A stretch of DNA of 64,000 nt from Auricularia sp. M13 (GCA_037042915.1 CM073199.1:1302001-1366000), one strand, 5' to 3'. Shown: positions 1-11,742, counted from the stretch's first letter. Notes: a model not told the origin generated them from the sequence alone. A program made the numbers and translations.

Positions 1-317
1 TTCCGAACCTACCGGTCTACGAGAACAATTGGCACATTGAGGCCCTGCTTCGGCACTACCTGAACAGTATCCAACGCGCTAGACGAGCCATCAAACGACC
101 ATCATGCCATAACCCCGTCAAGCGAGTCACACAGATGGTTAGCCTCTCTTCCATGCAGGATGATCTGCTAAAGTGCCGTCAAGTCGTTCAGTGACTGCAC
201 AGTTACATGCCATACGAACGAGCGGGACGCCTCCGACGCCGTTTCGTCTGGTAACATAGACAGCGTGCCCGAGTCCGGCGGTTTCAGCACGTAAGAGATC
301 CACTATTTCCATGGCGA

Positions 318-893
318 GTGCTAATCCGAGTTCAACATAGCTTTGCTCAGACCCTTGACCCGCCTTTCATCAATCCGGCCACCCTCATTCGGGCTCACGA
401 AGCTCTGGGAGATACAGGATGGGTGCCGTCCCGTGTCTGCGACTCTCCCCAGTACAACCCGGCATCTCCGCTTCCTCAAATGACATCGGCAGCCTGCAGC
501 GAAGAAGACTCATACGAATATCTTCGCGACGTGCCTGTCTACCTTGCGGCAGCCAACGGTCAAGCGTTGTGGGTACAGCCAGACACCGGCCGCCTGTCCA
601 ACTACATATCCCATTCCGCTGCGCTACGCATCGGTGCACAACCGACCTCGGCTACGTGTCTCGATGTCCCGGACTCGCTGTTCACCGAGGTTCAATTTTC
701 CGTGACGTTTGACCGGCTGGTCGAAAGGGTTACGGCGTACACTTATAGCACCATGCCCTGCGATGCCGATGTGATACTTGGAGCAAACTGGATTCGTCAG
801 CATAACGGCTATCACGATTGGGAGAACAAACGCTTTCAGTTTGAAAACGAGTTTTTCGGATACAGCCTGAGGGCCCGCGGTTTTCCAATCTGA
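318..893 (+). CDS. Retropepsin-like aspartyl protease domain (orphan frame)
   Basis: The frame is open for 191 codons but has no ATG at its 5' end, so the true start or an upstream exon is not defined. The C-terminal two thirds reads like a retropepsin fold: a beta strand leading into PDTG (the Asp-Thr-Gly active-site triplet), then YISHSAALRIGA, and later the second conserved segment VILGANWIRQHN followed by a short acidic strand. Retropepsins of this pattern occur in LTR retrotransposon Gag-Pol and in domesticated stand-alone genes. No reverse transcriptase, integrase or zinc knuckle is visible on either side, so this is a fragment or a domesticated domain. Bases 1-317 and 894-1130 hold nothing I recognise. 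Confidence 0.42.
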   Translation: MLIRVQHSFAQTLDPPFINPATLIRAHEALGDTGWVPSRVCDSPQYNPASPLPQMTSAACSEEDSYEYLRDVPVYLAAANGQALWVQPDTGRLSNYISHSAALRIGAQPTSATCLDVPDSLFTEVQFSVTFDRLVERVTAYTYSTMPCDADVILGANWIRQHNGYHDWENKRFQFENEFFGYSLRARGFPI

Positions 894-1679
894 TGTTTAC
901 GCAAACGATACAACGATCGAGTGACCAGACGCCCTGGAGAATCAGGCCAGCGAAAGAAACAGGAAGGCAACGTGGTTCAAGTACAGTCAGGCCTAGCAGG
1001 TGCACGGATGAAAGACAGGAATGATTGGGCATTCAAGCCGAATTCAGGCCGCCCGTGCGAAAGAGGGACCAACGATAGTTGGGAGGACCAAGGGTGGACA
1101 TAAGGGATTGAGAAAAGGTTAGAACCAGAGCTTAGGATAGCACAATGCAGGAGACAGTATCGGCAAGTGACCGTACAGAGGAAGAAAAAACGTTAAGGGA
1201 GGACGGAAGGGTCGGAGGAACCAGCGAAATAGCAACGACGACCACGGCGAGGCACAGGAACGAGGGCGGTGATACAAGCGCGAGCAGAGCACGACGCTGA
1301 GAGATATGTAGAAACGGTGACAGCAATACCAGCGACGGCTGTGACGACCAGGGCATGGCGCTTTCTACGCGTGCGAAGATGGTTGAGGTGGCGAGGACGC
1401 CTGGCGCACGGCGAACCACACCGGTGAGAACGGCGAGGAGAGCGACGGACACAGAGCAGCGCACGGATATGACAGCCAATGGTGGCACGGGCGAGCTCAA
1501 GACAGCGAGGCAGTGATCGAAATTGGACGGCGGCGGCGATCAGACTGCGAGGACGGCGCGCGGCGTGACCGAGCTCGCGGGAACGGCATGGACAGCGACG
1601 ACGGGCTGAGCAAGACGCCGGGCTGCTGCAGGCATACCAGCGACAGCATAGGCGAGTCTGTCGCGGCGAGGAAGCGTTT

Positions 1680-2570
1680 GAATTAGATGTTGGCGGCGGC
1701 CAGGGTGCGAGGACGGCGGACGCGCGGCGTGACCGAGCTCGCGAGACCGGCGGGCACAGCGACTGAGCAGGACGCCGAGCAGTGGCAGGGAGTGCAGGCG
1801 AAGACATGGGCCAGTCCGTCGCGGCGAGGAAGCGGTTGAACTTGGATGTTGGCGGCGACCAGGGTGCGAGGACGGCGGGCGCGCGGCGTGACCGAGCTCG
1901 CGAGAACGGCATGGACAGCGACGACGGGCTGAGCAAGACGCCGGGCTGCTGCAGGCATACCAGCGACAGCATAGGCGAGTCTGTCGCGGCGAGGAAGCGT
2001 TTGAATTAGATGTTGGCGGCGGTCAGACTGCGAGGATGGCGAGCGCGCTGGCGTGACCGAGCTCGCGAGACCGGCGGGCACAGCGACGACGTGCTGAAGG
2101 GCGCTGAGCAACGGCAGGGAGTCCCGGGGATGGCTCAGGCAAGCACGTCGACGTCGCGGCGGGACAGCGGTTGGAATTCAAGGTCGGCGGCGGTCAGACT
2201 GCGAGGATGGCGAGCGCGCGGCGTGACCGAGCTCGCGAGACCGGGCGGGCACAGCGACGACGTGCTGAAGGGCGCTGAGCAACGGCAGGGAGTCCCGGGA
2301 TGGCTCAGGCAAGCCCGTCGACATCGCGGCGGGACAGCGGTTGGAATTCAAGGTCGGCGGCGGTCAGACTGCGAGGATGGCGAGCGCGCGGCGTGACCGA
2401 GCTCGCGAGACCGGCGGGCACAGCGACGACGTGCTGAAGGGCGCTGAGCAACGGCAGGGAGTCCCGGGATGGCTCAGGCAAGCCCGTCGACATCGCGGCG
2501 GGACAGCGGTTGGAATTCAAGGTCGGCGGCGGTCAGACTGCGAGGATGGCGAGCGCGCGGCGTGACTGAG
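1680..2570. repeat. About 170-bp tandem minisatellite array of copy A
   Basis: The string ttggaattcaaggtcggcgg recurs at 2171, 2341 and 2510, spacing the units 169-170 bp apart. Each unit contains two halves with gagctcgcgagaacggc-like and ctgagcaacggcagggagtc-like blocks. Units towards 1680 are more diverged and use the variant ending gaggaagcgtttgaattaga. Confidence 0.9.
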
Positions 2571-3344
2571 CCGGCGAGAACGGCGCGGACAGCGACGACG
2601 GGCTGAGCAGAACGCTTGGCATCGTCCGGAGGTAAAGCTCGGCGACGCCTGCGACGGTGCAGAGGAAGATGGGGCGCGCCAGATGCTGTCCGCGACGGGC
2701 TGCTGGCGCCGAGGCGATCCGTCAGCAGTGAGGAGACAGCCAGGTCCAGGACGCTGCTCACCGCTCAATCTGCGCCGCTGCCGCGTCGAGGCCGCTCGCG
2801 ACGGTCTTCGCGTCGCCTGGATCGCCCAAGATCGACCCGCTTGCAGCCCAGGTTCAGCGTTCCATGATCAGCGCGCACGGCGTTAGAAGAGTCCAACTTG
2901 CGCCCGTTTCGCACTCCGCACACGGCCTCTCTTCTTCCTAACCCGCCATGACCGCTCGCAGTGTCCATGCTCGTCACTGCCCTACTGAATATCGTTCCCT
3001 CCGCGCTCCTGGTTTTCTTCTGCTCCCTCGCTGTCTCACAGTTTCCGGAGCGGCCGCGTTCCCGCCTGGCCTCATTGCAATTGGCAACCTCTCCACCCTT
3101 TCCACGCGCATTTATGGATCTCATATTCGTGCTTTTGACGGCCAATCCTTTGTGCTTAGCGCTCAGTGAGCTGAAGATATGATTCTGCGTCACAAGGTCA
3201 ATACCGTGTAATTCGCCGGACATAAGGATTCTGACATCATAAGCACCAGTCACTACAAGGAATTCCAAAGCGTTAGAAGGTCGGCTTCCCTCCTTGTAGG
3301 CGTACATATATATATATAACTATTCAACCAACCTCACAGACAGC

Positions 3345-3618
3345 ATGAAGACGCTCGGGGATCGGTCGTACCGTCAGAGCCCAGATCATTGTGCCGAGGT
3401 CTCCAGTGAGACGCCCTCAACGCCTACGCCCGAGGCAGTTGGCGGCCATCTTCATCGTCTTGATTTTCGTCGTGTACGGCACGATGAGACTGGGGACATT
3501 ATGTATCGGGTGGAATGTTCAACGGCTCGTAAGAGATCATGATGAAGTCACAGCGTTCAAGCAGCTGATCCTCCGAAGGGAACAGGCCGTTGACGATTGT
3601 GCGCTTCGTGTGCGTCAG
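3345..3618 (+). pseudogene. Truncated copy of the tail-anchored protein gene (5' part only)
   Basis: A TATA run at 3307-3318 precedes an ATG at 3345. The first exon and the start of the second match the intact gene at 30146-30591 with very few changes; one base change is seen in the first exon. The match stops at 3618, within exon 2, where the intact locus continues into the rest of exon 2 and a C-terminal membrane exon. The copy therefore lacks the transmembrane anchor. It marks the edge of the A/E duplicated block, so it was probably carried along when that block was copied. Confidence 0.75.
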
Positions 3619-3983
3619 GAATCAGGCTACACGTCGCCGTTGTTTTCCCGGGAGACAAAAGGAGGATCGACTGGAAACAGTACCAAGTGCGACGAGGTCA
3701 CAGGAATTGATGCGACCAAGTCGCCGTGACGCACATCCGCGTCGTCAACGCCAACAGTGGCGCAGAACGCCTTCCGCATCTATCACGATCCATCGCATCC
3801 TTATTTCACGCCACTGTGCATGATAATCCCAAGCGACACTTCTTCTATTGATATTGGGGAAATCGCAGCTTGCCTTGCACTTAAGGTCCATGGTATGTTC
3901 GCGAGTTTTTATCGAACGCAAGCTCCGTCCTTATGCATTTTCAGGGCAAACATCCCGCATCTGGATTCCTACGGGCCAAGTTC

Positions 3984-4376
3984 CTAGATAGCCTGTCTAG
4001 GTGTAAGTAGCGCTGGTGCTGCATGGGCAAATTCTATCACGCACTTTCGGACCACCTTTCGTGCAATAACCTGGTCATCAAAGTCGATGAAACAAGATTC
4101 GTCTTCCCGAAGTTCCATGACCAGAGCTTGACCCCGCCACATAACTCCACATGCTCGGCAGAGGTATGAATTCAATGGGGTGTTCTGCGTTCCGATTGCG
4201 TAAAAGACAACGAATTTGCGGACAATACCGTATTCAGCGAGCAAGACGCGACGTCGACGGCCGTCGCGCTGGCGGAAAAGATGATGGATCGACGGATTGC
4301 CCCTTCGACTGACACCGAGCCTTTGGCGACGAGCTGGGTAGCGTCCACCGGGGAAGTAGATGGCCAAGACATGCAT
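3984..4376 (-). CDS. Small hypothetical protein (130 aa)
   Basis: The frame starts at an ATG at 4376, about 75 bases after a TATA-like element on the same strand (near 4442-4452), and ends with TAG at 3984. The N-terminal third is very Arg-rich and may be read in the wrong frame if an intron is present. The C-terminal part (NTPLNSYLCRACGVMWRG, then LVMEL and an acidic stretch FIDFDDQV) looks like genuine protein. I do not recognise a named domain. Short orphan proteins with a central WRG-LVM pattern are familiar to me from polypore genomes, but I cannot confirm homology here. 4377-5149 holds only an unsupported 83-codon frame at 4735-4986. Confidence 0.35.
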   Translation of the reverse strand: MHVLAIYFPGGRYPARRQRLGVSRRGNPSIHHLFRQRDGRRRRVLLAEYGIVRKFVVFYAIGTQNTPLNSYLCRACGVMWRGQALVMELREDESCFIDFDDQVIARKVVRKCVIEFAHAAPALLTPRQAI

Positions 4377-5149
4377 GTGATGTTCTAGGTGCGCTTCGCA
4401 GTTGGTCGAGAGGCTTTGGTATGAGGAGCGGTGAAGGTGACTATATAAATACGTAGGATTATAAGGTTGACGGATTACAAGGGAAACAGCGTGTACAAGC
4501 ACTTATAGTTACTTATAACGCAGTACAAGATCTGCTTCTGTTAAGAAACCTTATGTTTTCTAGCAGGCGCGCAGGTTCTAGTAGCTACATGACATCATAG
4601 AACCCGCTCTGGTCACCGTGAGGTTCAGGATTGTCATCGCGGCGATGATTGGCATCACCTCCTTCCACGCGACCTAATTGAAGCGCCAGCGGCTTGCGCG
4701 CGGACATTAACGGCTTAACGGGCTAATCCGAGAAATGGGCGACCTCAGCGGTGTGCGCGGTCAGAGGGATGAACGCAAAGGTGAAACGCGGGAGGGCGGC
4801 GGGAGGCGCTCGCCGCTCGACGACGAGGCTGGCAAGTCGGCGTCTATAGTCTCGGCAGCACCAAAGCTGGCCAACCCAGTGCAAAGCCATCCTGCAACGG
4901 AAGACGGCATGGGGCAGCTGATCGTAGACGGGAAGATGCTCGCTGGACCCTCCTCACCTGCGTTGCTCGCCGGCAGCGACCGCTGACCTTGCCTGCCTAG
5001 CAAATTTCGCCGATGCGAAAAGACAGACAGACAGACACTGCAATCAGTCTAATGACATGTGTACAGGGTGCCTTTCTGGACTCCCCCTTCACTCCCACTC
5101 CAGCTGGCTAATTCTCCGGCCTGTCTAGCAGCCTCGTTCTGCACGCCTT

Positions 5150-6235
5150 TCAAGTTTTAGCGACGGCGCGCACAAGGAAGTCATTCTCAGATCTTGTCCC
5201 CATGTTAGGTTCAGACATTGAAGACGGTGATAGCAACTCAACCAGAGTGGGATAGGATCGTGGTAAATATAGCTCTTGTATCAGCAATACACGTGACGAT
5301 AAATCATAAATGGAACAGGACCACCAAGAGATCGTGCAACCCATCAACGATAGTGAGTCTATATAAGACCGTTTTTCCGTGCAGCCCTGTATTCCTTGGA
5401 CGTGTTGTGCAGATATATACGGAGGAAATCCCTGACGTGCCAATCGTCCACATATGACTGACTTGTGCCTGTTAACTCGCAGACCTATTATGCGTCAGCA
5501 AGGTGAGCTTTATACACGATCAGTTTACCAACCTCGTTGCAGAGACGGTTGACTTGTTCAGGATTCTGTTGAGCATAGGTTCGGCGGCGATCTAAGTACT
5601 GATGGCTGAGCCGGTGAATCAAGCTCTACATGGAACAATATCGATATAGCGAGAATCCTACATCGGAACATTTTTCTCACCTGAACTCCCTTATAATATT
5701 CAGCGTCCCATCGGAGGGCCTCGATGAGAGAGTACCCTCCGTTTTTAATCCTTCCGACTTGACCGCGAGGCTTGCACATCGGTGGCGCTTTTGCTGGGGG
5801 CGGCGAAGCCTTCGGTACACAAGCCGGTGCCTCATTTACATCAAAGAGGAGTGTACGGGTCTCAGCTCCAGAAAATCGAACAGAATGACGAGGCGTCGAC
5901 TGTAAGTTTCGGCTCAAAGAAGACCTTGCTGTTTTTTGGGGACCAGGCGCGGGCTGCAAGGGTACATCACTAGGTATGACATTGTTCGGGTCGGTTGAAC
6001 CAGATTCATCACTAGAACCCCGCTGTTCATCTTAGGGTCATGAAAATGTTTCAATCAAGCAGAAGCGCACAGAATGATCCGTTATGTCCTCGGCGCTAAC
6101 GGTCGTAGATTCAACTGACTCTGGTTCTGGCGGAAAACAGACACGATTCAGCAGTGGGGTGGATCTCGTGGGGAGGGTATCACGATCTTTGCGAGGCCGC
6201 TCAGGACCGAAACATACACGTGAGGTATGGGGCAT
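5150..6235 (-). CDS. Orphan five-exon gene (275 aa)
   Basis: Reconstructed exons on the minus strand are 6071-6235, 5681-6022, 5529-5625, 5370-5468 and 5150-5274. Introns are 48, 55, 60 and 95 nt with GT-AG ends, and all phases agree from ATG (6235) to TGA (5150). The first half is Ser/Pro/Glu-rich and probably disordered. The middle (ALRWDAEYYKGVQ followed by SLIHRLSHQYLDRRRTYAQQ) is helical and resembles a folded or coiled-coil segment. The last intron is the weakest; without it the protein would stop at 5359. I recognise no family. It lies just upstream of repeat copy B. Confidence 0.6.
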
Positions 6236-6394
6236 GCCTGAAAAACCAGTGGGGGGTGGCGGGGTCCTTAAAACGATCCTCTACAAGGAGACTATAAGCC
6301 GGCCAGAAGTCTATAAGACAGAATATATGCTAATTCATTCCTACCCGCAGGCGCCGCGCACAGGCGGGCAATTGCGGGCGCGCGCTGAAGTAAG

Positions 6395-8460
6395 CATGCC
6401 AGTAGAGCGAGGTAAAGTGAGGCGGAGAGAACACGGCAGCTCCGGAAACCGTGAAAAATAAAGGGAGTAGAAAAAAGCCAGGACCACGAAGGGAACGATA
6501 TTCAGTAGGGCAGTGACGAGCTTGGACACTGCGAGTGGTCATGGCGGGTTAGGAAGAAGAGAGGCCGTGTGCGGAGTGCGAAACGGGCGCAAGTTGGACT
6601 CTTCTAACGCCGTGCGCGCTGATCATGGAACGCTGAACCTGGGCTGCAAGCGGGTCGATCTTGGGCGATCCAGGCGACGCGAAGACCGTCGCGAGCGGCC
6701 TCGACGCGGCAGCGGCGCAGATTGAGCGGTGAGCAGCGTCCTGGACCTGGCTGTCTCCTCACTGCTGACGGATCGCCTCGGCGCCAGCAGCCCGTCGCGG
6801 ACAGCATCTGGCGCGCCCCATCTTCCTCTGCACCGTCGCAGGCGTCGCCGAGCTTTACCTCCGGACGATGCCAAGCGTTCTGCTCAGCCCGTCGTCGCTG
6901 TCCGCGCCGTTCTCGCCGGCTCAGTCACGCCGCGCGCCGCCATCCTCGCAGTCTGACCGCCGCCGACCTTGAATTCCAACCGCTGTCCCGCCGCGATGTC
7001 GACGGGCTTGCCTGAGCCATCCCCGGGACTCCCTGCCGTTGCTCAGCGCCCTTCAGCACGTCGTCGCTGTGCCCGCCGGTCTCGCGAGCTCGGTCACGCC
7101 GCGCGCTCGCCATCCTCGCAGTCTGACCGCCGCCGACCTTGAATTCCAACCGCTGTCCCGCCGCGATGTCGACGGGCTTGCCTGAGCCATCCCCGGGACT
7201 CCCTGCCGTTGCTCAGCGCCCTTCAGCACGTCGTCGCTGTGCCCGCCGGTCTCGCGAGCTCGGTCACGCCGCGCGCTCGCCATCCTCGCAGTCTGACCGC
7301 CGCCGACCTTGAATTCCAACCGCTGTCCCGCCGCGATGTCGACGGGCTTGCCTGAGCCATCCCCGGGACTCCCTGCCGTTGCTCAGCGCCCTTCAGCACG
7401 TCGTCGCTGTGCCCGCCGGTCTCGCGAGCTCGGTCACGCCGCGCGCTCGCCATCCTCGCAGTCTGACCGCCGCCGACCTTGAATTCCAACCGCTGTCCCG
7501 CCGCGATGTCGACGTGCTTGCCTGAGCCATCCCCGGGACTCCCTGCCGTTGCTCAGCGCCCTTCAGCACGTCGTCGCTGTGCCCGCCGGTCTCGCGAGCT
7601 CGGTCACGCCGCGCGCTCGCCATCCTCGCAGTCTGACCGCCGCCAACATCTAATTCAAACGCTTCCTCGCCGCGACAGACTCGCCTATGCTGTCGCTGGT
7701 ATGCCTGCAGCAGCCCGGCGTCTTGCTCAGCCCGTCGTCGCTGTCCGCGCCGTTCTCGCCGGCTCAGTCACGCCGCGCGCTCGCCATCCTCGCAGTCTGA
7801 CCGCCGCCGACCTTGAATTCCAACCGCTGTCCCGCCGCGATGTCGACGGGCTTGCCTGAGCCATCCCCGGGACTCCCTGCCGTTGCTCAGCGCCCTTCAG
7901 CACGTCGTTGCTGTGCCCGCCGGTCTCGCGAGCTCGGTCACGCCGCGCGCCCGCCATCCTCGCAGTCTGGCCGCCGCCAACATCTGATTCAACCGCTGGG
8001 CCGCCGCGAGGGGCCCATCTGTGCCGTCGTCGGAATACCTGCAGCAGCTCGGCGTCTTGCTCATCCCGTCGTCGCTGTACACGCCCGTCTTGCCAGCTCC
8101 CTCGCGGCCGCCGTCCTCGCTGTCTGGACGCCGCCGACTACTAATCTCAATCACTTCTTCGCCTCGACTGGCTTGCCTGTGCCATAGCTAGCGTCGTTTT
8201 TAGGCATCTCCGTTCGCTGCTCACCGTCTCTCTGAGCTCCTCGTCGCTCTCCTCGCTGTTCTGCCCACCCTTGTCACACAGCGCGCCCGCCATCATCATC
8301 GCAGCCGCCTACCTCCATTTCCACCCGCGTCCATGCCAATCTGGGCTCCCCCGTGCTGGCGCTATCATTGCTGCCACCCGCTGAGCCGGAACTTCCTGCT
8401 CAGCACTCGTCGCTGTCCCCGCTGGCCCGCGAGCTCCGTCTAACCCGCCATCACTTGAGA
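6395..8460 (+). repeat. Repeat family copy B with 170-bp array
   Basis: From about 6513 to 6880 this is nearly identical to the cores of copies A and E. The stretch 6395-6512 is more diverged, and the promoter/gene edge seen in A and E is missing. The array that follows repeats at 170 bp: equivalent frames begin at 7053, 7223 and 7393, and the block ttgaattccaaccgctgtcc recurs with that spacing. Units beyond 7620 are diverged. A TATAAAACAG motif follows at about 8460. The C-rich stretch 8461-9150 beyond it contains no frame I can support. Confidence 0.85.
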
Positions 8461-9189
8461 TATAAAACAGCCTACCGTTCGCTCGCAAGCTTTGCTTAAC
8501 GCCGTCCGGCCTCGCCGCCAGTCCTCACATCGCCGCCCGCTACTCGGTGTCCTGCCGAGCCCGTCCTCGTCGGCCATGCTGCTGTTGCGAACTGCGTCTC
8601 ATCGTGCCCCGCCATTATTCTGGCTTCCGCCGCTGATCCATATTTGCACCCGTCACCCGGCGATACCTGAGCTTGTTAGTGCTGCTGGCTTTCTCGTCGT
8701 TGTTAGCACCCGCTAGTCAGCGTTACGCTCTGCTCGTGTTGGCATCGCCGCCCGCTGTTTTCGCGTCCTTCCACTCCGTGCCCTTGTTGCAAGCTCGAAC
8801 GTTCTTGTTCGAATGCTTGTCCGGCGTTGGCCTGTGGTCTTTGTCATCGACCAGCCCGCGCTGTCTTCCCCACTTGCCGCCTTTCCAGATCTAAGCCTGC
8901 CCCAGACTTGCGTCTTTTAATCGTCGCCGTGCAGCCTGACTTGCACTCCTTTTGTACTCTAAGATCGTTCGCTCATAAACAGCTCGTTCCCTCGTCCTCA
9001 CATTGTACCCCGAACTCTCCCCATTCATTCCTTACACGTTATCGCCGCGCAACGGTGCGCGCACGTTTTCAGTCCGTCATGTCTTCGTTGACTACTTTCC
9101 CCTTGCTCGTCTGATTCCTCTCCCGCCTCGCCCTATCCTTCTCCCGCTTTTTCCCGTTTGATTCTTCAAAAAGACATCATCTCAGTGCA

Positions 9190-9561
9190 TCATTGCGCAA
9201 GTTGCGTCTGGCGCGTACCATATCCCAATTCAAAGCCGCGTTGGTGCGCCTTTGCACAAACGACCCGCACGGGGATCACGTCTCCGCAGACATCCCACAC
9301 CTTGCTGATGAGGCGCCTAATAATGTCCTTTTCGTCTCCAGCGAGGATTTCGGGATAGAGTGCGGCAAGGTGATGGAAGTTTTCGGTGAGGATGTTGCGC
9401 AACTCGGCTTCAAAAGCCGTCCATGGGCCTCTGGGGTTGTTTGCTGGCCCAACGTCACCACGGCGATAGACCAAGAACGCAGGCGGCCCAGACTGCAAGC
9501 GACGAAGTGTGTCCAGAACAATTGCGTTGCATAAATGCTGTTCGATGGAAGGATCGGCCAT
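9190..9561 (-). CDS. Small HMG-box-like protein 1 (123 aa)
   Basis: This is a single-exon frame from ATG 9561 to TGA 9190. The N-terminus (CNAIVLDTLRRLQS) is clearly related to that of the gene at 28200-28669 (CSAIAVETLRGLIS), so the two are paralogues. The middle shows an F-x-x-x-L helix, a spacer, and RRLISKVWDV followed by a helix ending near AKAHQRGFE. This spacing recalls an HMG or MAT-alpha box (helix 1, then I-S-x-x-x-W in helix 2). The key aromatic of helix 1 is less conserved than in the paralogue. A TATATAAG element lies about 180 bases upstream on the same strand, near 9744-9755. Assignment to the HMG superfamily is an inference from spacing only. Confidence 0.4.
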   Translation of the reverse strand: MADPSIEQHLCNAIVLDTLRRLQSGPPAFLVYRRGDVGPANNPRGPWTAFEAELRNILTENFHHLAALYPEILAGDEKDIIRRLISKVWDVCGDVIPVRVVCAKAHQRGFELGYGTRQTQLAQ

Positions 9562-10740
9562 TGGGTCTGCAATCCGCGCGTAACGGCTATCAGTGTGGCT
9601 CTGTATGCCGAGAGGAGCATATGCGGACCGGGACGTATAGACTGCACGACAAGGGAGGCGTGGGCTGGGTGACCTTACTGCAACAAGACGGACGGCGAAA
9701 GGCAGCTGGCACTGGCAGCACTCTTCGCCGCGCGCGCAATCTTATATATTGGGCAGACCTGGCCGCTTCCGTCGGGCTGGCTGTTGAGACAAAGGATTCG
9801 GATGTAGTTTGCATTGTGTGATCATAGCGCGGGGCTCAGGGTGCAGCGGCAGTGACCCCGTGATGCAAGTGGGACCAGATTGGCAGTACCGCCAGGGCTC
9901 GAGAAACGCCGCATGCGTCCTGGGGAGTATGGGTTGGTCGCAGATGGGCCCTGCTATCAATTCGCCCAGGCCGCGTCAAGCCGAAAGCCAGAAATGATTG
10001 ATGGGGGAGGGGTCTATGCCTGTGCGTCTTCGAGTCTTCTTGCACAAAGCCTTTGAACGACAGATCATTCCTTTTGACATTGCGGCAGTGTCACAAGAAC
10101 TTCGCACATGCATAATCGTCCAAGTATGCGAGAACGCGACTAGTCTTGACCTGAGATATCCTGTCTCTCTACGTCTGTGATATCGACCAGTGTGTCCATG
10201 TGTTTCGTCCACGGGTTTCCGGCTACGCAGTGATAACGGAATGCGAAACAAAGTTCAAGTAGTCTGTAGCGAGCCATGCCCAACAGCAAATCGTACTTGA
10301 GGACTCTTCTACCTGTAATCGCGTGAATACGCGGGTGAGAAGTCCCTGAGATTGCCTCGCAGGATGCGTACGGTCCGAGGGAGCAGGGTGCGCGCGACCA
10401 GGCTCAAACTCAAGGATGACGATTCAGTGTTGACTTGAGGTGGAATCTATTTGTTTGGAGCAGATAATGATCTCCACGGGAATACATAGGCTCTCTGCAA
10501 TGCTTTGGTCCTGTCACGCCTGCTTGAGGCGGCGCCCAGGCTTTCAGGGCGAGCGCGGCCGCGGTCATACGATGCATTAGACGCAACGATATCTCCCTGC
10601 GCTCATGACCGCGCCAAGCTTTCAGGGGAACTCGCACTCGTGAAGAGAATATGGACAACAAGGTGGCATCGTTGGTTATATTGGTTACACATATGTCGAA
10701 GTAGCACAACTTTGAGGGATGACGCGGACCAGCGAAGCGC

Positions 10741-11742
10741 TCAGATTGAGTCTCCGGACGCGCGCATGCAATGGAGCACTGTGCCCGCCTTCAAGGCTGT
10801 CGCAATGCTGATGTCTTCCGGGAAGAGCAGCTGGACAAGCGAGGTCAATATGCAGTATTATCGATTGCCGCTGGAAGCAAGCACTTACTGCCGGAAGAAC
10901 CTGACGGGGCACGTAGCGCGGCGGCTCGCTGGACTGCACCAGGATCACCTCGATCGCGCTCGCTGGAACGCTGAGCGACCGCGAGTTTCTGTGTCGCATG
11001 AGCACGCATCAATGACGGAACTAGATGTAAGCTACCGCGAGAACGCCGAGGACGACGGGCGCAGCGTTCCATACGACTGAATAAGGATCGGGGTAATCGC
11101 AGACCAGACACTGATGACTTGCTGAGAAACAAAAGAATATCGATGTCAACGCCACGCACTTTCTGAGCGAGATATTGGACGGTGTTCCATTCGACCCCGA
11201 GCCGCTTGAGGAGCGCTTGCCCGGTCACGGGGCCTGAAGTCTCTGCCGGGCTGCCTGAGGGCACGTGGGGAGCAGATGTCCCAGCACCGCCGATCTCCAA
11301 CGTGCACGTAGGAAGGGTCGTGCCCTCGAAGAAGGCGTTCATGACCTCGTCGATGGTTGGCGCGCGTACCTTCTGAAGCTGAAGAAGACAAAGGCAATGA
11401 GTTGGGTCTTGCGAAACGTAAGCTGATGGATACCCACGTAGGCGCCGTCCTTCTTCATCCCCTCTGCGGCGTTGATGAAGGCTGCGATGAGAGCCTTTTC
11501 GAGCTGAGCCTCGAAGCTGAGTTCCGTTCGGGAGAGCGCTTGGCGACGCCTGTCTACCCAGATGCGAAAACGTCAGGATACAAACTGGCGTCGCGCCCGA
11601 GAATGCTCTACTCACGTGTAATGGGTTTGACGATCACTTCTTTTCTAGCGGCGGTGGTGGATGGCCTCGGAACGCGCTGGGGGAGGTGAGATGCGAAGAC
11701 CCACCTACACGGAGAATGGCGTACTGCTGGGCACAAGTCCAT
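10741..11742 (-). CDS. Orphan six-exon gene (243 aa)
   Basis: Exons on the minus strand are 11616-11742, 11438-11553, 11160-11372, 11036-11121, 10889-10988 and 10741-10830. All five introns (62, 65, 38, 47 and 58 nt) have GT-AG ends, and the frame is continuous from ATG to TGA. A TATTTAA element lies about 55 bases upstream of the ATG. The N-terminus is basic; a helical stretch follows (LSRTELSFEAQLEKALIAAF), then VRAPTIDEVMNAFFEG, a Gly/Ser/Pro linker, and a C-terminal beta-rich part (AIEVILVQSSEPPRYV, then LLFPEDISIATALKAG). I recognise no named domain and no signal peptide. The region 9562-10740 upstream of the stop holds nothing convincing. Confidence 0.6.

Larger units (their letters stand above)
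1500..3618 (-). repeat. Repeat family copy A (inverted relative to B and E)
   Basis: Read on the minus strand, this block has a TATA-containing promoter segment (about 3300-3345), a non-repetitive core (about 2620-3300) and then a minisatellite array running towards 1500. The core is nearly identical to 30,667-31,170 on the other strand and to 6,513-6,880. Homology with copy E starts at 3618, inside an exon of a host gene, and fades near 1500-1560. Long frames here, such as the 259-codon frame 1193-1972, are by-products of GC-rich tandem units and are not called as genes. Confidence 0.85.

Noticed and set aside
1193-1972. 259-codon minus-strand frame
   Set aside because: Product of the copy A minisatellite; other frames of the same units are equally open.
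1680-2570. Regularly spaced repeats as a CRISPR array
   Set aside because: Units are about 170 bp, contiguous and without unique spacers, in a eukaryotic context; this is a minisatellite.
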